From contig NZ_CP120210.1 in assembly GCF_029369745.1 (NCBI RefSeq), positions 4,526,001 through 4,590,000 of the forward strand: a DNA stretch of 64,000 nt, written 5' to 3'. The stretch is from Amycolatopsis sp. QT-25 (lineage in GTDB: Bacteria; Actinomycetota; Actinomycetes; Mycobacteriales; Pseudonocardiaceae). The notes under the pieces were generated by a model. It worked only from the letters and a program-made list of their open reading frames with translations, was not told the origin of the DNA and made no database searches. Shown one piece after another: positions 40,911 through 49,608 of the stretch. The first letter of the stretch is position 1. Each line of letters begins with the position of its first letter. The translations under genes and the position numbers were made by a program.

Positions 40911-41900
40911 ATGACCGAAGACAGCCGTTCCTTCCTCAACCGCCGGTCCATGCTCACCCTCGGCGCGGGGGCCGCGGCCGCGCTGGTGGCCTCGGGTGGC
41001 ATCGCCGAGGCCGGCCAGTCCGGCGCTCCCCACGACGCGGCACTCGCCCGGTCCCTGCCCGGCGGGTTCCGCAGCGAGTACGCCCAGGTGGACGGGGTCC
41101 GGCTGCACTACGTCGCCGGTGGCCGCGGCGAGCCGCTGATCCTGTTGCCGGGCTGGCCGGAGACGTGGTGGCAGTACCACAAGATCATGCCGGAGCTGGC
41201 GAAGCGGTATCGCGTGATCGCCGTCGACCTTCGAGGCATGGGCGGCTCGGGCAAGCCCCAAGGTGGTTACGACAAGAAGACGATGGCCCGCGACATCTTC
41301 GGGCTCCTGCGCGGCCTGGGTCTTCGGCAGGCGCATATCGCCGGGCACGACATCGGCGCCATGGTCGCGTTCGCCTTCGCCGCCAACCATCCCGAAGCGA
41401 CGAAGACCGTCACCCTCATGGACGTCTCGCATCCCGACGAAAGCCTGTACCAGCTCCCGATGCTGGCCCCGCCCGGACAACCGGTGAACGTCTGGTGGTT
41501 CGCCTTCAACCAGGTCGCGACGCTGCCCGAACAGCTGCTGACCGGCCGGTCACGCTTTCTCGTCGACTGGATGTTCGACCGGCTGGCGGCCGATCCGGCC
41601 TCGATCACGGCGCGGGGTCGGGCCGTCTACGCCGCCGCGTACGACCGTCCGGACGCGATCCGCGCGGGGAACGGCTGGTACCGGGCGTTCGGCACGGACA
41701 TCGAGGACCAGAAGGCGTACGCGAAGATCGCCGCCCCGATGCTCGGACTGGGCTCGGAGTACAACTACGACCATCTCGCCGCGGTACTGCCGTCGAAGGC
41801 GGCCGACGTCCGCGTGCGGAAGATCGCCGGGGCCGGGCACTTCGTCGCGGAGGAGCAGCCACGCGCGGTTATCGACGAGCTACTGGCCTTCCTCGGGTGA
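40911..41900 (+). CDS. Tat-exported alpha/beta hydrolase, epoxide hydrolase-like
   Basis: A 329-residue hydrolase. A twin-arginine signal is present (LNRRSMLTLGAGAAAALVASGG, RR at 11-12), so the folded enzyme is exported. The catalytic nucleophile is Asp147 in AGHDIGA, and GWPETWWQYH supplies the oxyanion HGWP-like motif, both marks of epoxide hydrolases rather than serine esterases. The catalytic His is in GAGHFVAEEQP near the C terminus. The substrate is unknown. Confidence 0.88.
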   Translation: MTEDSRSFLNRRSMLTLGAGAAAALVASGGIAEAGQSGAPHDAALARSLPGGFRSEYAQVDGVRLHYVAGGRGEPLILLPGWPETWWQYHKIMPELAKRYRVIAVDLRGMGGSGKPQGGYDKKTMARDIFGLLRGLGLRQAHIAGHDIGAMVAFAFAANHPEATKTVTLMDVSHPDESLYQLPMLAPPGQPVNVWWFAFNQVATLPEQLLTGRSRFLVDWMFDRLAADPASITARGRAVYAAAYDRPDAIRAGNGWYRAFGTDIEDQKAYAKIAAPMLGLGSEYNYDHLAAVLPSKAADVRVRKIAGAGHFVAEEQPRAVIDELLAFLG

Positions 41901-41977
41901 GGCACTACCCGGAACGGGTCGACGCCGCGCGCTGAGCCGCTCGGTTCACTCGGTCAGGTGAAAGACGCGGCCACGCG

Positions 41978-43046
41978 TCATTCTCGCGACCGGGCCCACT
42001 CTTCCCTGGTGTGTCGGTACCGGCCGGGCAGCCCCCCGAACGGCCGGTACCGACATGGAAGTCCAGCTCGACCGATCCACCAGCGGGCCTTGTAGATCCA
42101 CGCGCCGTGCAGCGCCAGCTCGGCGCGTGGAAAGGCCGGCCGGACGGTGTCCGTGCACCACGTGCGCAGGTGACCGTCCTGCACCGAGGCCGTCAGGATC
42201 TGCCCGGTCCGAGGGTTCGTCGACACACTTTTCACGTGTGGCCGGTCGATCTCGCCCGCGTCCGCATGACGCCGGGTGAACCCACCGCTCGTCTTCGAGA
42301 ACTGGTACACGCCCGCTTCCGTGGTCACCCACAGCAGATCCAGCCGGTGCGGGACCGGCTGGAGGTCGTGCCCGCCCTTGCTCGGCACCGGCACGGACCG
42401 CTGTCCGGTGAGCACCGGCGCCGCACGGGACCCGCCGACGCTCGACGCGACAAGCGCGTCGGTGCCCAAGGCCCACACCACGTTCCGGCCGGCGTCCCAG
42501 ACCACGCCGTGCGCCCCCACCAGCCGATACTCGGTGCAGGTCGTCGAACGCTGCCCTTGGGAAGCGGTGTAGACCCGCACCCGGCCACCGGTGCTGGCCG
42601 CCACCGCCATGTTCCCGTCCCGCAGCAGTTCGATGCTGTGCGGATTGGCGGGAACGCCGACGTCAGCAGATACTTCTCCCCGTCCGTTCGGCGAGTTTCG
42701 CGTCACTCGGGTTGCTCCACGAGCCCATCGGCTCCGCCAGTCCGTTGGCCGCGTTCGGCGCCCACGCCCAGCTCGGCTTCCGGTGCTGCCAGGAGGTGCG
42801 GTCGGCGGGAAGGACCAGGATCCGTTCGGACGCCTGCTCGGTGAGGACGACCGAACCGCGATCGCGCCCGCCGCGGATGACGGGCGGGTGACGGCGATCG
42901 GAAACGTGGGTGTCGACGAGACGACCCGGAGCGCCCTGGCGCGGTCCCGTCCCGGTCCACGACGAACCGCCACCCGGCTGGTGACGAGCGGGGACGAGGG
43001 CCGCCACCGCCCGGTCGACGGCTGTGGGCAACGAGATCTTCGTCAT
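41978..43046 (-). pseudogene. Frameshifted DUF6528-like secreted protein
   Basis: The first part (43046 to about 42665) reads SVVLTEQASERILVLPADRTSWQHRKPSWAWAP then GSWSNPSDAKL; near 42660 the frame changes to ADVGVPANPHSIELLRDGNMAVAASTGGRVRVYTASQG, GAHGVVWDAGRNVVWALGTDALV, HRLDLLWVTTEAGVYQFSKTSGGF and AWIYKARWW. The order matches DUF6528-type beta-propeller proteins; about 25 residues are missing at the junction and the N-terminal signal peptide is degraded. Function unknown even for intact relatives. Confidence 0.65.
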
Positions 43047-43128
43047 GGTCTCCGGGGGAAACCGGTGATTGATCCACCTTCTTCCGGGGTACCCAGCGAC
43101 CGCAGCGGTCGCCGGTCACGAACTCCGC

Positions 43129-43171
43129 GGACTTTCGCCCCCGACTCCCGGAGAGCGGGGACTGAGGACCC
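43129..43171 (+). promoter_or_regulatory. DosR/DevR-like boxes upstream of the DUF1876 gene
   Basis: GGACTTTCGCCCCC (43129-43142) and GGGACTGAGGACCC (43158-43171) resemble the DevR/DosR consensus GGGACTWWAGTCCC. The second lies 53 bp before the start codon, the usual activator distance. Confidence 0.6.
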
Positions 43172-43223
43172 TGTGCCGCGAACGGCGGCGGTGAGAGCCT
43201 CGATGACCGGAACGGAGCCGACG

Positions 43224-43499
43224 ATGACGGACAAATGGACGATCGACGTGTCCCTGCAGCACGAGCCGAACCGAGTGCGCGCGGAGGCGTTGCTCCGCCT
43301 CGAAGACGGTGGCGAGTTCGTCGGTGTCGGACTCGCGGAGGCCGGGTTGAGAAACAGTTCGGCCTCCCAGATCGGCGCCTATCTCGCGGTGACGCGGGCA
43401 CTCTCGGACCTCACCGCGGAACTGCTCGAGACCGTCGCCTCGGACGTCGCCCGCTCGATCGAGGTCAACGGGGTCCTCAGCGCGCAGTCGGCGAACTGA
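43224..43499 (+). CDS. DUF1876 protein (Rv1738/Rv2632c-like)
   Basis: A 91-residue protein starting MTDKWTIDVSLQHEPNRVRAEALLRLEDGGEFVGVGLAEAGLRN, with EIGAYLAV-like QIGAYLAVTRALSDLTAELLE and SIEVNGV following. This is the DUF1876 fold; the mycobacterial relatives belong to the DosR dormancy regulon and resemble ribosome hibernation factors in structure. The ATG at 43224 follows GAACGGAGCCGACG. It is convergent with the DevS-like kinase gene, six bases away. Confidence 0.85.
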   Translation: MTDKWTIDVSLQHEPNRVRAEALLRLEDGGEFVGVGLAEAGLRNSSASQIGAYLAVTRALSDLTAELLETVASDVARSIEVNGVLSAQSAN

Positions 43500-43505
43500 C
43501 CCGGA

Positions 43506-45221
43506 TCAGCGCAAGGGGGCGGACCAGTCGACCCTGGTTCCGCCCCCGTCCCGGGCCTCGGCCTGGAACGTCCCGCCCGCCTGTTCCGCACGGTCACGCA
43601 GCTCCCGCAGTCCCCCGGCGCTTCCGGTGCCGTCGTCGGTGACCACGATCCGCAGGACGTCGTCCTGCACGGCGACGCTCACCGAAACACCGCTCGCGCG
43701 CGCGTGCCGGACGACGTTGCCGACCGACTCCCGCACCACCGCCTCGACGTGTTCGGCCAACGACGGGGGAATCGAGTCGAGCGGTCCGGACAGGCTGATC
43801 GTCGGGTGGACCGGTGTTTCTTCGGTGAGTTCGGCGATCGAATCGTGGAGGCGGTGCCGCAGCCGCACTCCCTGCCGCCCCGCCTCGCCGCCGTGGAGAT
43901 CGAAGATCGCCGTGCGGATCTCGTGCACGATCTCGTGCATCTGGTCGATGCTCTCCCCGATCCGCCGCCGCAGTTCAGGAGTGTCCGCGCGGCGATGGGT
44001 GCTCTGCATGGTGAGACCGACCGCGAACAGCCGCTGGATCACGTGGTCGTGCAGTTCCCTGGCGATCCGGTCCCGGTCGGCGAGCACGTCGAGTTCCCTC
44101 GCCGTGCGTTGCCGCGCCGCCAGCTGGAGCGCGAGCGCGGCCTGGTCGGCGAACGAGGCCACCACCGGCAGTTGGGCGAGCTCGAACGGGACCGCGCCGG
44201 GGTTCCTCGCCGCCATCAGCACCCCGGACGTGCGTTCTCGCGCCCGGAGCGGCACCACGAGCGTCGGGCCCAGGCCGAACCCGCCATCGGCGCCGAGTGC
44301 CAGTTCCGGAACGCTGCGAGGGGTCCGGTCCCGGTAGACCGCCCCTGGCACGGAATCGGCGACGCTGATCCGCGCGCCGGTCAGTTCCGCCGCCCGCGCG
44401 CCCGCGCACACCGCGATGGTGAGTTCGTCGGACTCGTCCGGGCCGATGTCGAGCCCGCCGGAACCGGGCAGTGCCAGCAGGGTGAGGTCGGAACCGGTCA
44501 GTTCCAGTGCCCGCCCGGCGATCAGGTCGAGCGCGTCGGCGGGATCGGTGCCGCCCAACAGCTCCGTGGTCACTTCGCTGGTGGCGGCCTGCCACTGCTG
44601 GCGGATCCGTGCCTGCTCGTAGAGGTGGGCGTTCTCGATCGCGATGCCCGCCGCGGCGGCGAGCGCCTGGACGACCACCTCGTCGTCGTCGGTGAAGGCC
44701 TCACCGCGTTTTTCGGTGAGGTACAGATTCCCGAACACCTCGTCGCGCACGCGGATCGGCACACCGAGGAACGACCGCATCGGCGGATGGCGTGGCGGGA
44801 ACCCGGCCGATGCGGGATGCCGCGAAATATCGGCCAGCCGCACCGGTCTCGCCTCCTCGATGACGAAACCCAGCAGCCCGTGCCCTTTCGGGAGATGCCC
44901 GATCTGTCGTTCCGTCTCACCGTCGATGCCGAGATAGACGAATTCGGAGAGCGAACCGTCGTCCGCGATCACCCCGAGCGCGCCATAGGTGGCTTCCCCG
45001 AGATCGATCGCCGCCCGCACGATCCGGCGGAGCGTCGCGTCCAGCTCCAGCCCCGAAGCGACCGCCAGCACCGCTTCGAGGAGGCCGTCCATCTTGTCGC
45101 GTGTGCCGATGAGCCGTTCGATGCGGTCTTGGAGGTCCCGCAGCACTTCGCGGACCCGCAGCTGGGAAAGCGCGCCGGTGATCCGGTCGTCGCTTCCGCC
45201 CAGCCGGTCATGAGCCGACAT
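43506..45221 (-). CDS. devS: DevS/DosT-like GAF sensor histidine kinase
   Basis: A 571-residue kinase with two GAF domains (about 60-200 and 228-370), a HisKA_3 dimerisation helix with phosphoacceptor H391 (RDRIARELHDHVIQRLFAVGL) and a HATPase domain. The first GAF has GHLPKGHGLLGFVI and GFPPRHPPMRSFLGVPIRVRDEVFGNLYLTEK, which aligns with the heme pocket of mycobacterial DevS/DosT; H145 matches the proximal heme histidine. It likely senses oxygen, NO or CO and phosphorylates the DevR protein encoded at 46342. The nitroreductase gene is divergent from it. Confidence 0.9.
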   Translation of the reverse strand: MSAHDRLGGSDDRITGALSQLRVREVLRDLQDRIERLIGTRDKMDGLLEAVLAVASGLELDATLRRIVRAAIDLGEATYGALGVIADDGSLSEFVYLGIDGETERQIGHLPKGHGLLGFVIEEARPVRLADISRHPASAGFPPRHPPMRSFLGVPIRVRDEVFGNLYLTEKRGEAFTDDDEVVVQALAAAAGIAIENAHLYEQARIRQQWQAATSEVTTELLGGTDPADALDLIAGRALELTGSDLTLLALPGSGGLDIGPDESDELTIAVCAGARAAELTGARISVADSVPGAVYRDRTPRSVPELALGADGGFGLGPTLVVPLRARERTSGVLMAARNPGAVPFELAQLPVVASFADQAALALQLAARQRTARELDVLADRDRIARELHDHVIQRLFAVGLTMQSTHRRADTPELRRRIGESIDQMHEIVHEIRTAIFDLHGGEAGRQGVRLRHRLHDSIAELTEETPVHPTISLSGPLDSIPPSLAEHVEAVVRESVGNVVRHARASGVSVSVAVQDDVLRIVVTDDGTGSAGGLRELRDRAEQAGGTFQAEARDGGGTRVDWSAPLR

Positions 45222-45272
45222 CCTGCTGCGCCTCCGAAGATCGGGACGAGTCGCGGCCGTGGTGACTTTCTC

Positions 45273-45309
45273 CTCTTTCGGTCCCGCACCGCGGACGGGG
45301 ACCGTCTCC
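45273..45309. promoter_or_regulatory. Weak DosR-like half boxes between devS and the nitroreductase gene
   Basis: CTCTTTCGGTCCC (45273-45285) and GGGGACCGTCTCC (45297-45309) carry GGTCCC/GGGACC half-sites about 14 bp apart in the 131-bp divergent spacer. Match to the DosR consensus is partial. Confidence 0.35.
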
Positions 45310-45352
45310 TCGAGACAACCGTATTACCCGTGGCGCGGCGGCGGGAGAAACC

Positions 45353-46330
45353 ATGACCATACAAGTCACCGGGATCGGGCGCTTGAACTCCGAACAGGTG
45401 AATTCCGTGCTCCGGTCGGCCATGCTGGCCCCGTCGACGCACAACACCCAGCCGTGGCTCTTCCGCTGCACCGGGACCGGGATCGAACTCCACGCCGATC
45501 CGCGCCGGATCCTCCCGGTCACGGATCCGGACGGTCGCGAACTCGTTCTTTCCTGTGGTGCCGCCCTGTTCACCCTCAGGACGGCGATTCGGGCCTCGGG
45601 TTTCCACCCCGCGACGACCCTCGTGCCGAGCCGGACGGATCCCGACCTGCTGGCCGTCGTCCGCCCGCTCGCCGAACGCACGCCGGATCCGAAAATCTCG
45701 CGGCTCGCCCGCGCGATCCCGCACCGCCGGACCAACCGGCGGCCGTTCCTGTCCCGTGTCGTCCCGGACGCCACGCTCGCCGTGCTCCGGCACGCGACCG
45801 AACTCGAACACTCCTGGATGTCGCGTCTCGACGCCGAACAGTGCCGCCGGCTGCAGGACCTCACCGAACGCGCTCGCCGGGCGCAGTTCACCGACCCCGC
45901 GTTCCTCGCCGAACTCGGCCGCTGGACCGGACTGGGCGCGAACACTCGCGACGGCGTCCCGTCCTACGCGACCGAAGGCGCTCCCGCCGACGAAAGCTGG
46001 TTGCTCGACGAATTCCGCGGACCGCACAGCAACACGGGGCCGACTCCGCTCGTGGTGATGATCGGCTCGCTGACCGACGACCGGATCGACCGGCTCCAGG
46101 CCGGTCAGGCACTGCAACGGGTGCTGCTCACCGCGACCGGGGCCGGCCTCGACGCGTCGTTCATCTCGCCGCCGATCATGGTCCGTGAGGCCCGTGCCGA
46201 ACTCCGGCGCCTTCTCGGCTGCGGGGTGTGGCCTCAGGTGCTGCTGCGCCTCGGCTACGGCGCGCCGCTGCCGTGGACGCCGCGCCGCTCGCTGGAGGAC
46301 GTCTTGCTCGACACGCTCATCACCGCCTGA
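45353..46330 (+). CDS. Acg-family FMN-binding nitroreductase-like protein
   Basis: A 325-residue protein like mycobacterial Acg (Rv2032) and Rv3131: LRSAMLAPSTHNTQPWLFRCTGTGIELHADPRR at the N terminus, CGAALFTLRTAIRASGF, PHRRTNRRPF, and the C-terminal GQALQRVLLTATGAGLDASFISPPI with GVWPQVLLRLGYG. Acg-like proteins bind FMN but lack reductase activity, possibly storing flavin in dormancy, and are DosR-controlled. It is divergent from devS and convergent with devR. Confidence 0.88.
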   Translation: MTIQVTGIGRLNSEQVNSVLRSAMLAPSTHNTQPWLFRCTGTGIELHADPRRILPVTDPDGRELVLSCGAALFTLRTAIRASGFHPATTLVPSRTDPDLLAVVRPLAERTPDPKISRLARAIPHRRTNRRPFLSRVVPDATLAVLRHATELEHSWMSRLDAEQCRRLQDLTERARRAQFTDPAFLAELGRWTGLGANTRDGVPSYATEGAPADESWLLDEFRGPHSNTGPTPLVVMIGSLTDDRIDRLQAGQALQRVLLTATGAGLDASFISPPIMVREARAELRRLLGCGVWPQVLLRLGYGAPLPWTPRRSLEDVLLDTLITA

Positions 46331-46341
46331 GACGGGGGCTG

Positions 46342-46974
46342 TCACTGACGCCGTAGTTCCGTGGCGAGCACGGCCGCCTGGGTGCGCCGTTGCATCCCGA
46401 GTTTCGTCAGCAACCGGGACACGTAGTTCTTCACGGTCTTCTCCGCGAGGAACATCCGCTCGGCGATCTGCCGGTTGGTCAATCCCTCGCCGATCAGTTC
46501 CAGCAGCGTGCGTTCCTGCTCGGAAAGCCCGGCCAGCGGGCCCTTCTTCGCGGCGTCGTCGCGGAACTTCGCCATCAGCGTCGCGGCGGCCCGCGTGTCC
46601 AGCAACGACCGGCCGAGGCCGACCTCCTTGACCGCCGCCACCAGGTCCATCCCCCGGATGTCCTTGATGACGTAACCGCTCGCGCCCGCCATGATCGCGT
46701 CCAGCATCGCCTGCTCGTCGGTGTAGGAGGTGAGCATCAGGCATTTCAGTCCGGGCATCTTGGAGCGCAGTTCCCGCGCGAGTTCGACGCCGTTGCCGTC
46801 CGGCAGCCGCACGTCGAGCACCGCGACGTCCGGCCGCGACGCCGGGATCCTCGCCAGCGCCTGGGAAAAGGTGGCGGCCTGGCCGACCACGCACAGGCCG
46901 GTGTCCTCCTCGAGCATGTCCGCGACGCCTCGGCGGACCACCTCGTGATCGTCGACCAGAAACACCCGGAGCAT
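46342..46974 (-). CDS. devR: DevR/DosR-like NarL-family response regulator
   Basis: A 210-residue response regulator: receiver with acceptor D54 (AVLDVRLPDG) and D8/D9, TSYTDEQAM with the switch Thr, K104-type VIKDIRGMDLV, and a LuxR HTH (LSEQERTLLELIGEGLTNRQIAERMFLAEKTVKNYVSRLLTKLGMQRRTQAAVLATEL). D54 and the MFLAEKTVKNYVSRLL recognition helix match mycobacterial DosR closely. GGAGGTCGTA precedes the ATG. It should activate genes with DosR boxes nearby. Confidence 0.92.
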   Translation of the reverse strand: MLRVFLVDDHEVVRRGVADMLEEDTGLCVVGQAATFSQALARIPASRPDVAVLDVRLPDGNGVELARELRSKMPGLKCLMLTSYTDEQAMLDAIMAGASGYVIKDIRGMDLVAAVKEVGLGRSLLDTRAAATLMAKFRDDAAKKGPLAGLSEQERTLLELIGEGLTNRQIAERMFLAEKTVKNYVSRLLTKLGMQRRTQAAVLATELRRQ

Positions 46975-47037
46975 TACGACCTCCACGGTTTCCCCTCCTC
47001 GAATGAGAGCGTACGGCGCACGGCCGGTCACTGCGAC

Positions 47038-47051
47038 AGGCCAAAGGGCCT
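47038..47051. promoter_or_regulatory. AGGCCAAAGGGCCT palindrome upstream of devR
   Basis: A 14-bp palindrome with five-base arms, 64 bp upstream of devR and 114 bp before the ANTAR gene. It is similar to the GGGCCTTTGGCCC-like DevR boxes reported for other actinobacteria. The match is by eye. Confidence 0.45.
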
Positions 47052-47164
47052 TGTTCGGCGCCCGTTCGGGTGGCCGCCGCCGTCCGGAGGGGGTTCATTT
47101 GCATCATTCGAGTCAGGACGTTCTCTTCTTCCCGTGCCGGTCACGCCGCTGCGACGATCACTTC

Positions 47165-47470
47165 ATGTCCGAAAACACGATTTCGACGGCCACGTCGGCC
47201 GGCTCGCCCGACCCGGCCGACGACCTCGTGGCCATGCGCGACCGCGTCCGCTTCTACCGGGCCCGCGCCGAGCAACTCCAGTACGCGCTGGATCACCGGG
47301 TTCCCATCGAACAAGCGAAGGGAATCCTCGCCGAGCGTTACCAGATCGGCGTCGACGCGGCGTTCGAACTGCTTCGTTCCTTCTGCCGCAACAACAACAT
47401 GAAGATCCACGACGTCGCCAGGACGCTCATCGAGCAGCCGAGCGAAGGCCATCGCCGAGTGCCTTGCTGA
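47165..47470 (+). CDS. ANTAR-domain RNA-binding antiterminator, short form
   Basis: A 101-residue protein. DDLVAMRDRVRFYRARAEQLQYALDHRVPIEQAKGILAERYQIGVDAAFELLRSFCRNNNMKIHDVARTLIEQ is an ANTAR domain, with an N-terminal coiled-coil-like helix. It lacks the GAF or receiver sensor usual in this group, so control must come from elsewhere. ANTAR proteins bind paired RNA hairpins to prevent termination. It sits in the DevR/DevS cluster, next to a single-domain receiver that could act on it. Confidence 0.88.
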   Translation: MSENTISTATSAGSPDPADDLVAMRDRVRFYRARAEQLQYALDHRVPIEQAKGILAERYQIGVDAAFELLRSFCRNNNMKIHDVARTLIEQPSEGHRRVPC

Positions 47471-47541
47471 GTCACGCCGAGTTCGGCGGGGGGCCCGCGA
47501 CCACCACCGGCGCCGCATATCGCGCGGGCACGGATCGCGTG

Positions 47542-47946
47542 ATGAACCGAATGCCGCCCCCCAGACTCCGGGTGCTCGTCGCGGACGACAACCCGGTCAT
47601 CGGCGACGCGTTGCGCGCGCTCCTGGAATCCGAACCGGACATCGAGGTGGTCGCCGTCGCGCTGGACGCCGGTGCAGCGGTCGCGCTCGCGGAACTGCTG
47701 ATCCCGGAGGTCGCCGTGCTGGACGTCCGGATCCCCGGCGGGGGCGGCGCGTGGATGGCGCGGGAGATCCGGCGCAGGGTGCCCCGCACCCGGCTGATGG
47801 CGTTCTCCGCGCACAGCGACATCCGGTCCATCGCCCAGATGGCGTCCGCGGGCGTCACCGAGTACCTGGTGAAGGGCAGCCCCAACACCGAAATCATCGC
47901 GGCCATCCGCCGCCTCTGCGCGAAGAGCCCCAACGGGACCGAGTAG
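47542..47946 (+). CDS. Single-domain receiver (REC-only response regulator)
   Basis: A 134-residue receiver: LRVLVADDNPVIGDALRALLES, acceptor D61 in VAVLDVRIPG, MAFSAHSDIRSIAQMASAGVTEYLVKGSP (switch Ser and conserved Lys), and no output domain. It follows the ANTAR gene on the same strand. The ATG at 47542 or the GTG just before it are both possible. It may carry phosphate in a relay with the nearby kinases. Confidence 0.82.
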   Translation: MNRMPPPRLRVLVADDNPVIGDALRALLESEPDIEVVAVALDAGAAVALAELLIPEVAVLDVRIPGGGGAWMAREIRRRVPRTRLMAFSAHSDIRSIAQMASAGVTEYLVKGSPNTEIIAAIRRLCAKSPNGTE

Positions 47947-47954
47947 GCCGCGGT

Positions 47955-48499
47955 TCAGTCCACGAGCCGGCGTTCCATCCGGGTCGGCAGTTCCTCCGCG
48001 TTCACGGGTTTGGTGACGTGATCGCTCGCTGTTGTGCTCGGTTCCACCACGAGCACCTGTTGTTCCGCGCCAGCGGCGCCTTCGGTGGCCCCTGTGGGAA
48101 CCTTGCCACCGGCAGACAGAAGGGGAACGTGCTTCCCGTTCCGAGCGCGCTCTCCGCCCGGATCTCGCCGCCGAACAGATAGGCGACCTCACGACTGATC
48201 GACCGGCCGAGCCCGGTGCCGCCGTGTTCACGGCTAATGGTGCCGGGAACGGCTCGTGGTGAATGTCCATCTTGCCGGCCTCGACCTGTTTCGGCGTCAG
48301 GTTCTGGATCGTGTTCTGCGCCAGGACCCCGGCAAGGATCAGCAGGGGCCGCCATCTCGTTCATCAGGACGTCGTCCATTTGGGGCAGCCTGATGCTGAA
48401 GTCGCCGTCCCGCATGGCTTTCAGACCTTCCAGCAACCGTTGCAGACCCTGCTCGTCTATCACGCCGCCCACCCGCACCGCGGCTCTCGGTTCCGGCAT
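47955..48499 (-). pseudogene. Gutted HAMP-type hybrid histidine kinase
   Basis: The N terminus (VIDEQGLQRLLEGLKAMRDGDFSIRLP) is that of large multi-HAMP hybrid kinases. It is followed within 50 codons by HATPase C-terminal sequence (GGTGLGRSISREVAYLFGGEIRAESALGTGSTF), then in another frame EQQVLVVE and YVTKP-like DHVTKPVNAEELPTRMERRLVD, the end of the receiver. A full protein would be over 1000 residues, so most of it is deleted and the rest is frameshifted. It is flanked by intact signalling genes. Confidence 0.7.
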
Positions 48500-48511
48500 C
48501 GGAATGCCTCC

Positions 48512-49576
48512 TCAGTCGCGATCCAGTGGAATCCAGAAGATCACCGATGTCCCTTCGCCCGGCCCGCTGGAGATCCGGAACCATCCTTGCGCCGCTTCCG
48601 CACGTTCCCGCATCGACGCCATGCCGATGTGCTCGCCCGACACCACTTCGCGGGCGTTCTCGACGTCCGGCTTCATCCCGTCGCCGTTGTCGTCGACCTT
48701 CGCCAGCAGACCGCCGTCCTGTCCCGTCAGCGAGACCACGACGGAGGTGGCGTTCGCGTGTTTCCGCACGTTGACCAACGCCTCCTGAAGGATCCGGAAG
48801 GCGGTGACGACGAGGTCGGGCGGTGGCTGGACCGGCAGCTCGTGCCGCAGCGTGCAGTCGAGTCCCCAGCCGGCGACGACCTCGTCGAGATAGTCGCGGA
48901 CGGATGCGACCAGGTCGTTGTCGTTCAACGCGGGCGGGCGCAATTGGGCGACGAGGATCCGCAACCGCCGGATCGCCCCTTGGATCGCTTCGTCGAGTCG
49001 CCTCAACGCGGGATCCCGTCGTTGTGCGGCGAGCATCTGCACCCGCATGCTCACCGCGATCATCGACTGGATGGAATCGTCGTGAACATCCCACGCGATA
49101 CGACGACGTTCGGTTTCCTGTGCCCGGACCAAATGCGCGAAAGCCTGTCGCCGTTCGGCCTTTTCCTCCTGTGATTTCCGGCGTTCGGTGAGATCACGGG
49201 TGACCTTGCCGAAACCGACGAGGCAGCCCTGTTCGTCCCGCAGTGCGGTGATCACGGTGTTGGCCCAGAACCGTTCACCGTCGCGGCGGACGCGCCAGCC
49301 CTCGTCCTCGCGACTTCCCAGCTCAGCGGCGATCAGCAACTCCGAGGTGGGTTTGCCGGTGGCGACGTCGTCCTCGAGGTAGAAAACGGAGAAATGGCGG
49401 CCGAGGATCTCCTCCTCCGCATACCCCTTGATCCGTTCCGCCCCCGGATTCCAGCTGATCACGCGGCCGTCGACGTCCAGCAGGTAGATGGCGTAGTCGA
49501 CGACGCTGTGCATGAACAACTCGAACAGCACAGCGCCGCGGCGATCGGGGGTCCGTTTCGATGGCAGCATGGCCAT
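48512..49576 (-). CDS. PAS-domain histidine kinase (NarL partner type)
   Basis: A 354-residue cytoplasmic kinase. PAS at about 15-130 (FMHSVVDYAIYLLDVDGRVISWNPGAERIKGYAEEEILGRHFSVFY, GERFWANTVITALRDEQGCLVGFGKVTRDLTERR), then HisKA_3 with RRRIAWDVHDDSIQSMIAVSMRVQML (His phosphoacceptor) and a HATPase C terminus (ENAREVVSGEHIGMASMRERAEAAQGWFRISSGPGEGTSV). The PAS family with GYAEEEILGRHFS often binds heme or flavin, which would suit the redox theme. Followed upstream by a NarL-type regulator gene on the same strand. Confidence 0.88.
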   Translation of the reverse strand: MAMLPSKRTPDRRGAVLFELFMHSVVDYAIYLLDVDGRVISWNPGAERIKGYAEEEILGRHFSVFYLEDDVATGKPTSELLIAAELGSREDEGWRVRRDGERFWANTVITALRDEQGCLVGFGKVTRDLTERRKSQEEKAERRQAFAHLVRAQETERRRIAWDVHDDSIQSMIAVSMRVQMLAAQRRDPALRRLDEAIQGAIRRLRILVAQLRPPALNDNDLVASVRDYLDEVVAGWGLDCTLRHELPVQPPPDLVVTAFRILQEALVNVRKHANATSVVVSLTGQDGGLLAKVDDNGDGMKPDVENAREVVSGEHIGMASMRERAEAAQGWFRISSGPGEGTSVIFWIPLDRD

Positions 49577-49608
49577 AGTGCAGCTTGGCACCTGGATACC
49601 TCTCCCCG

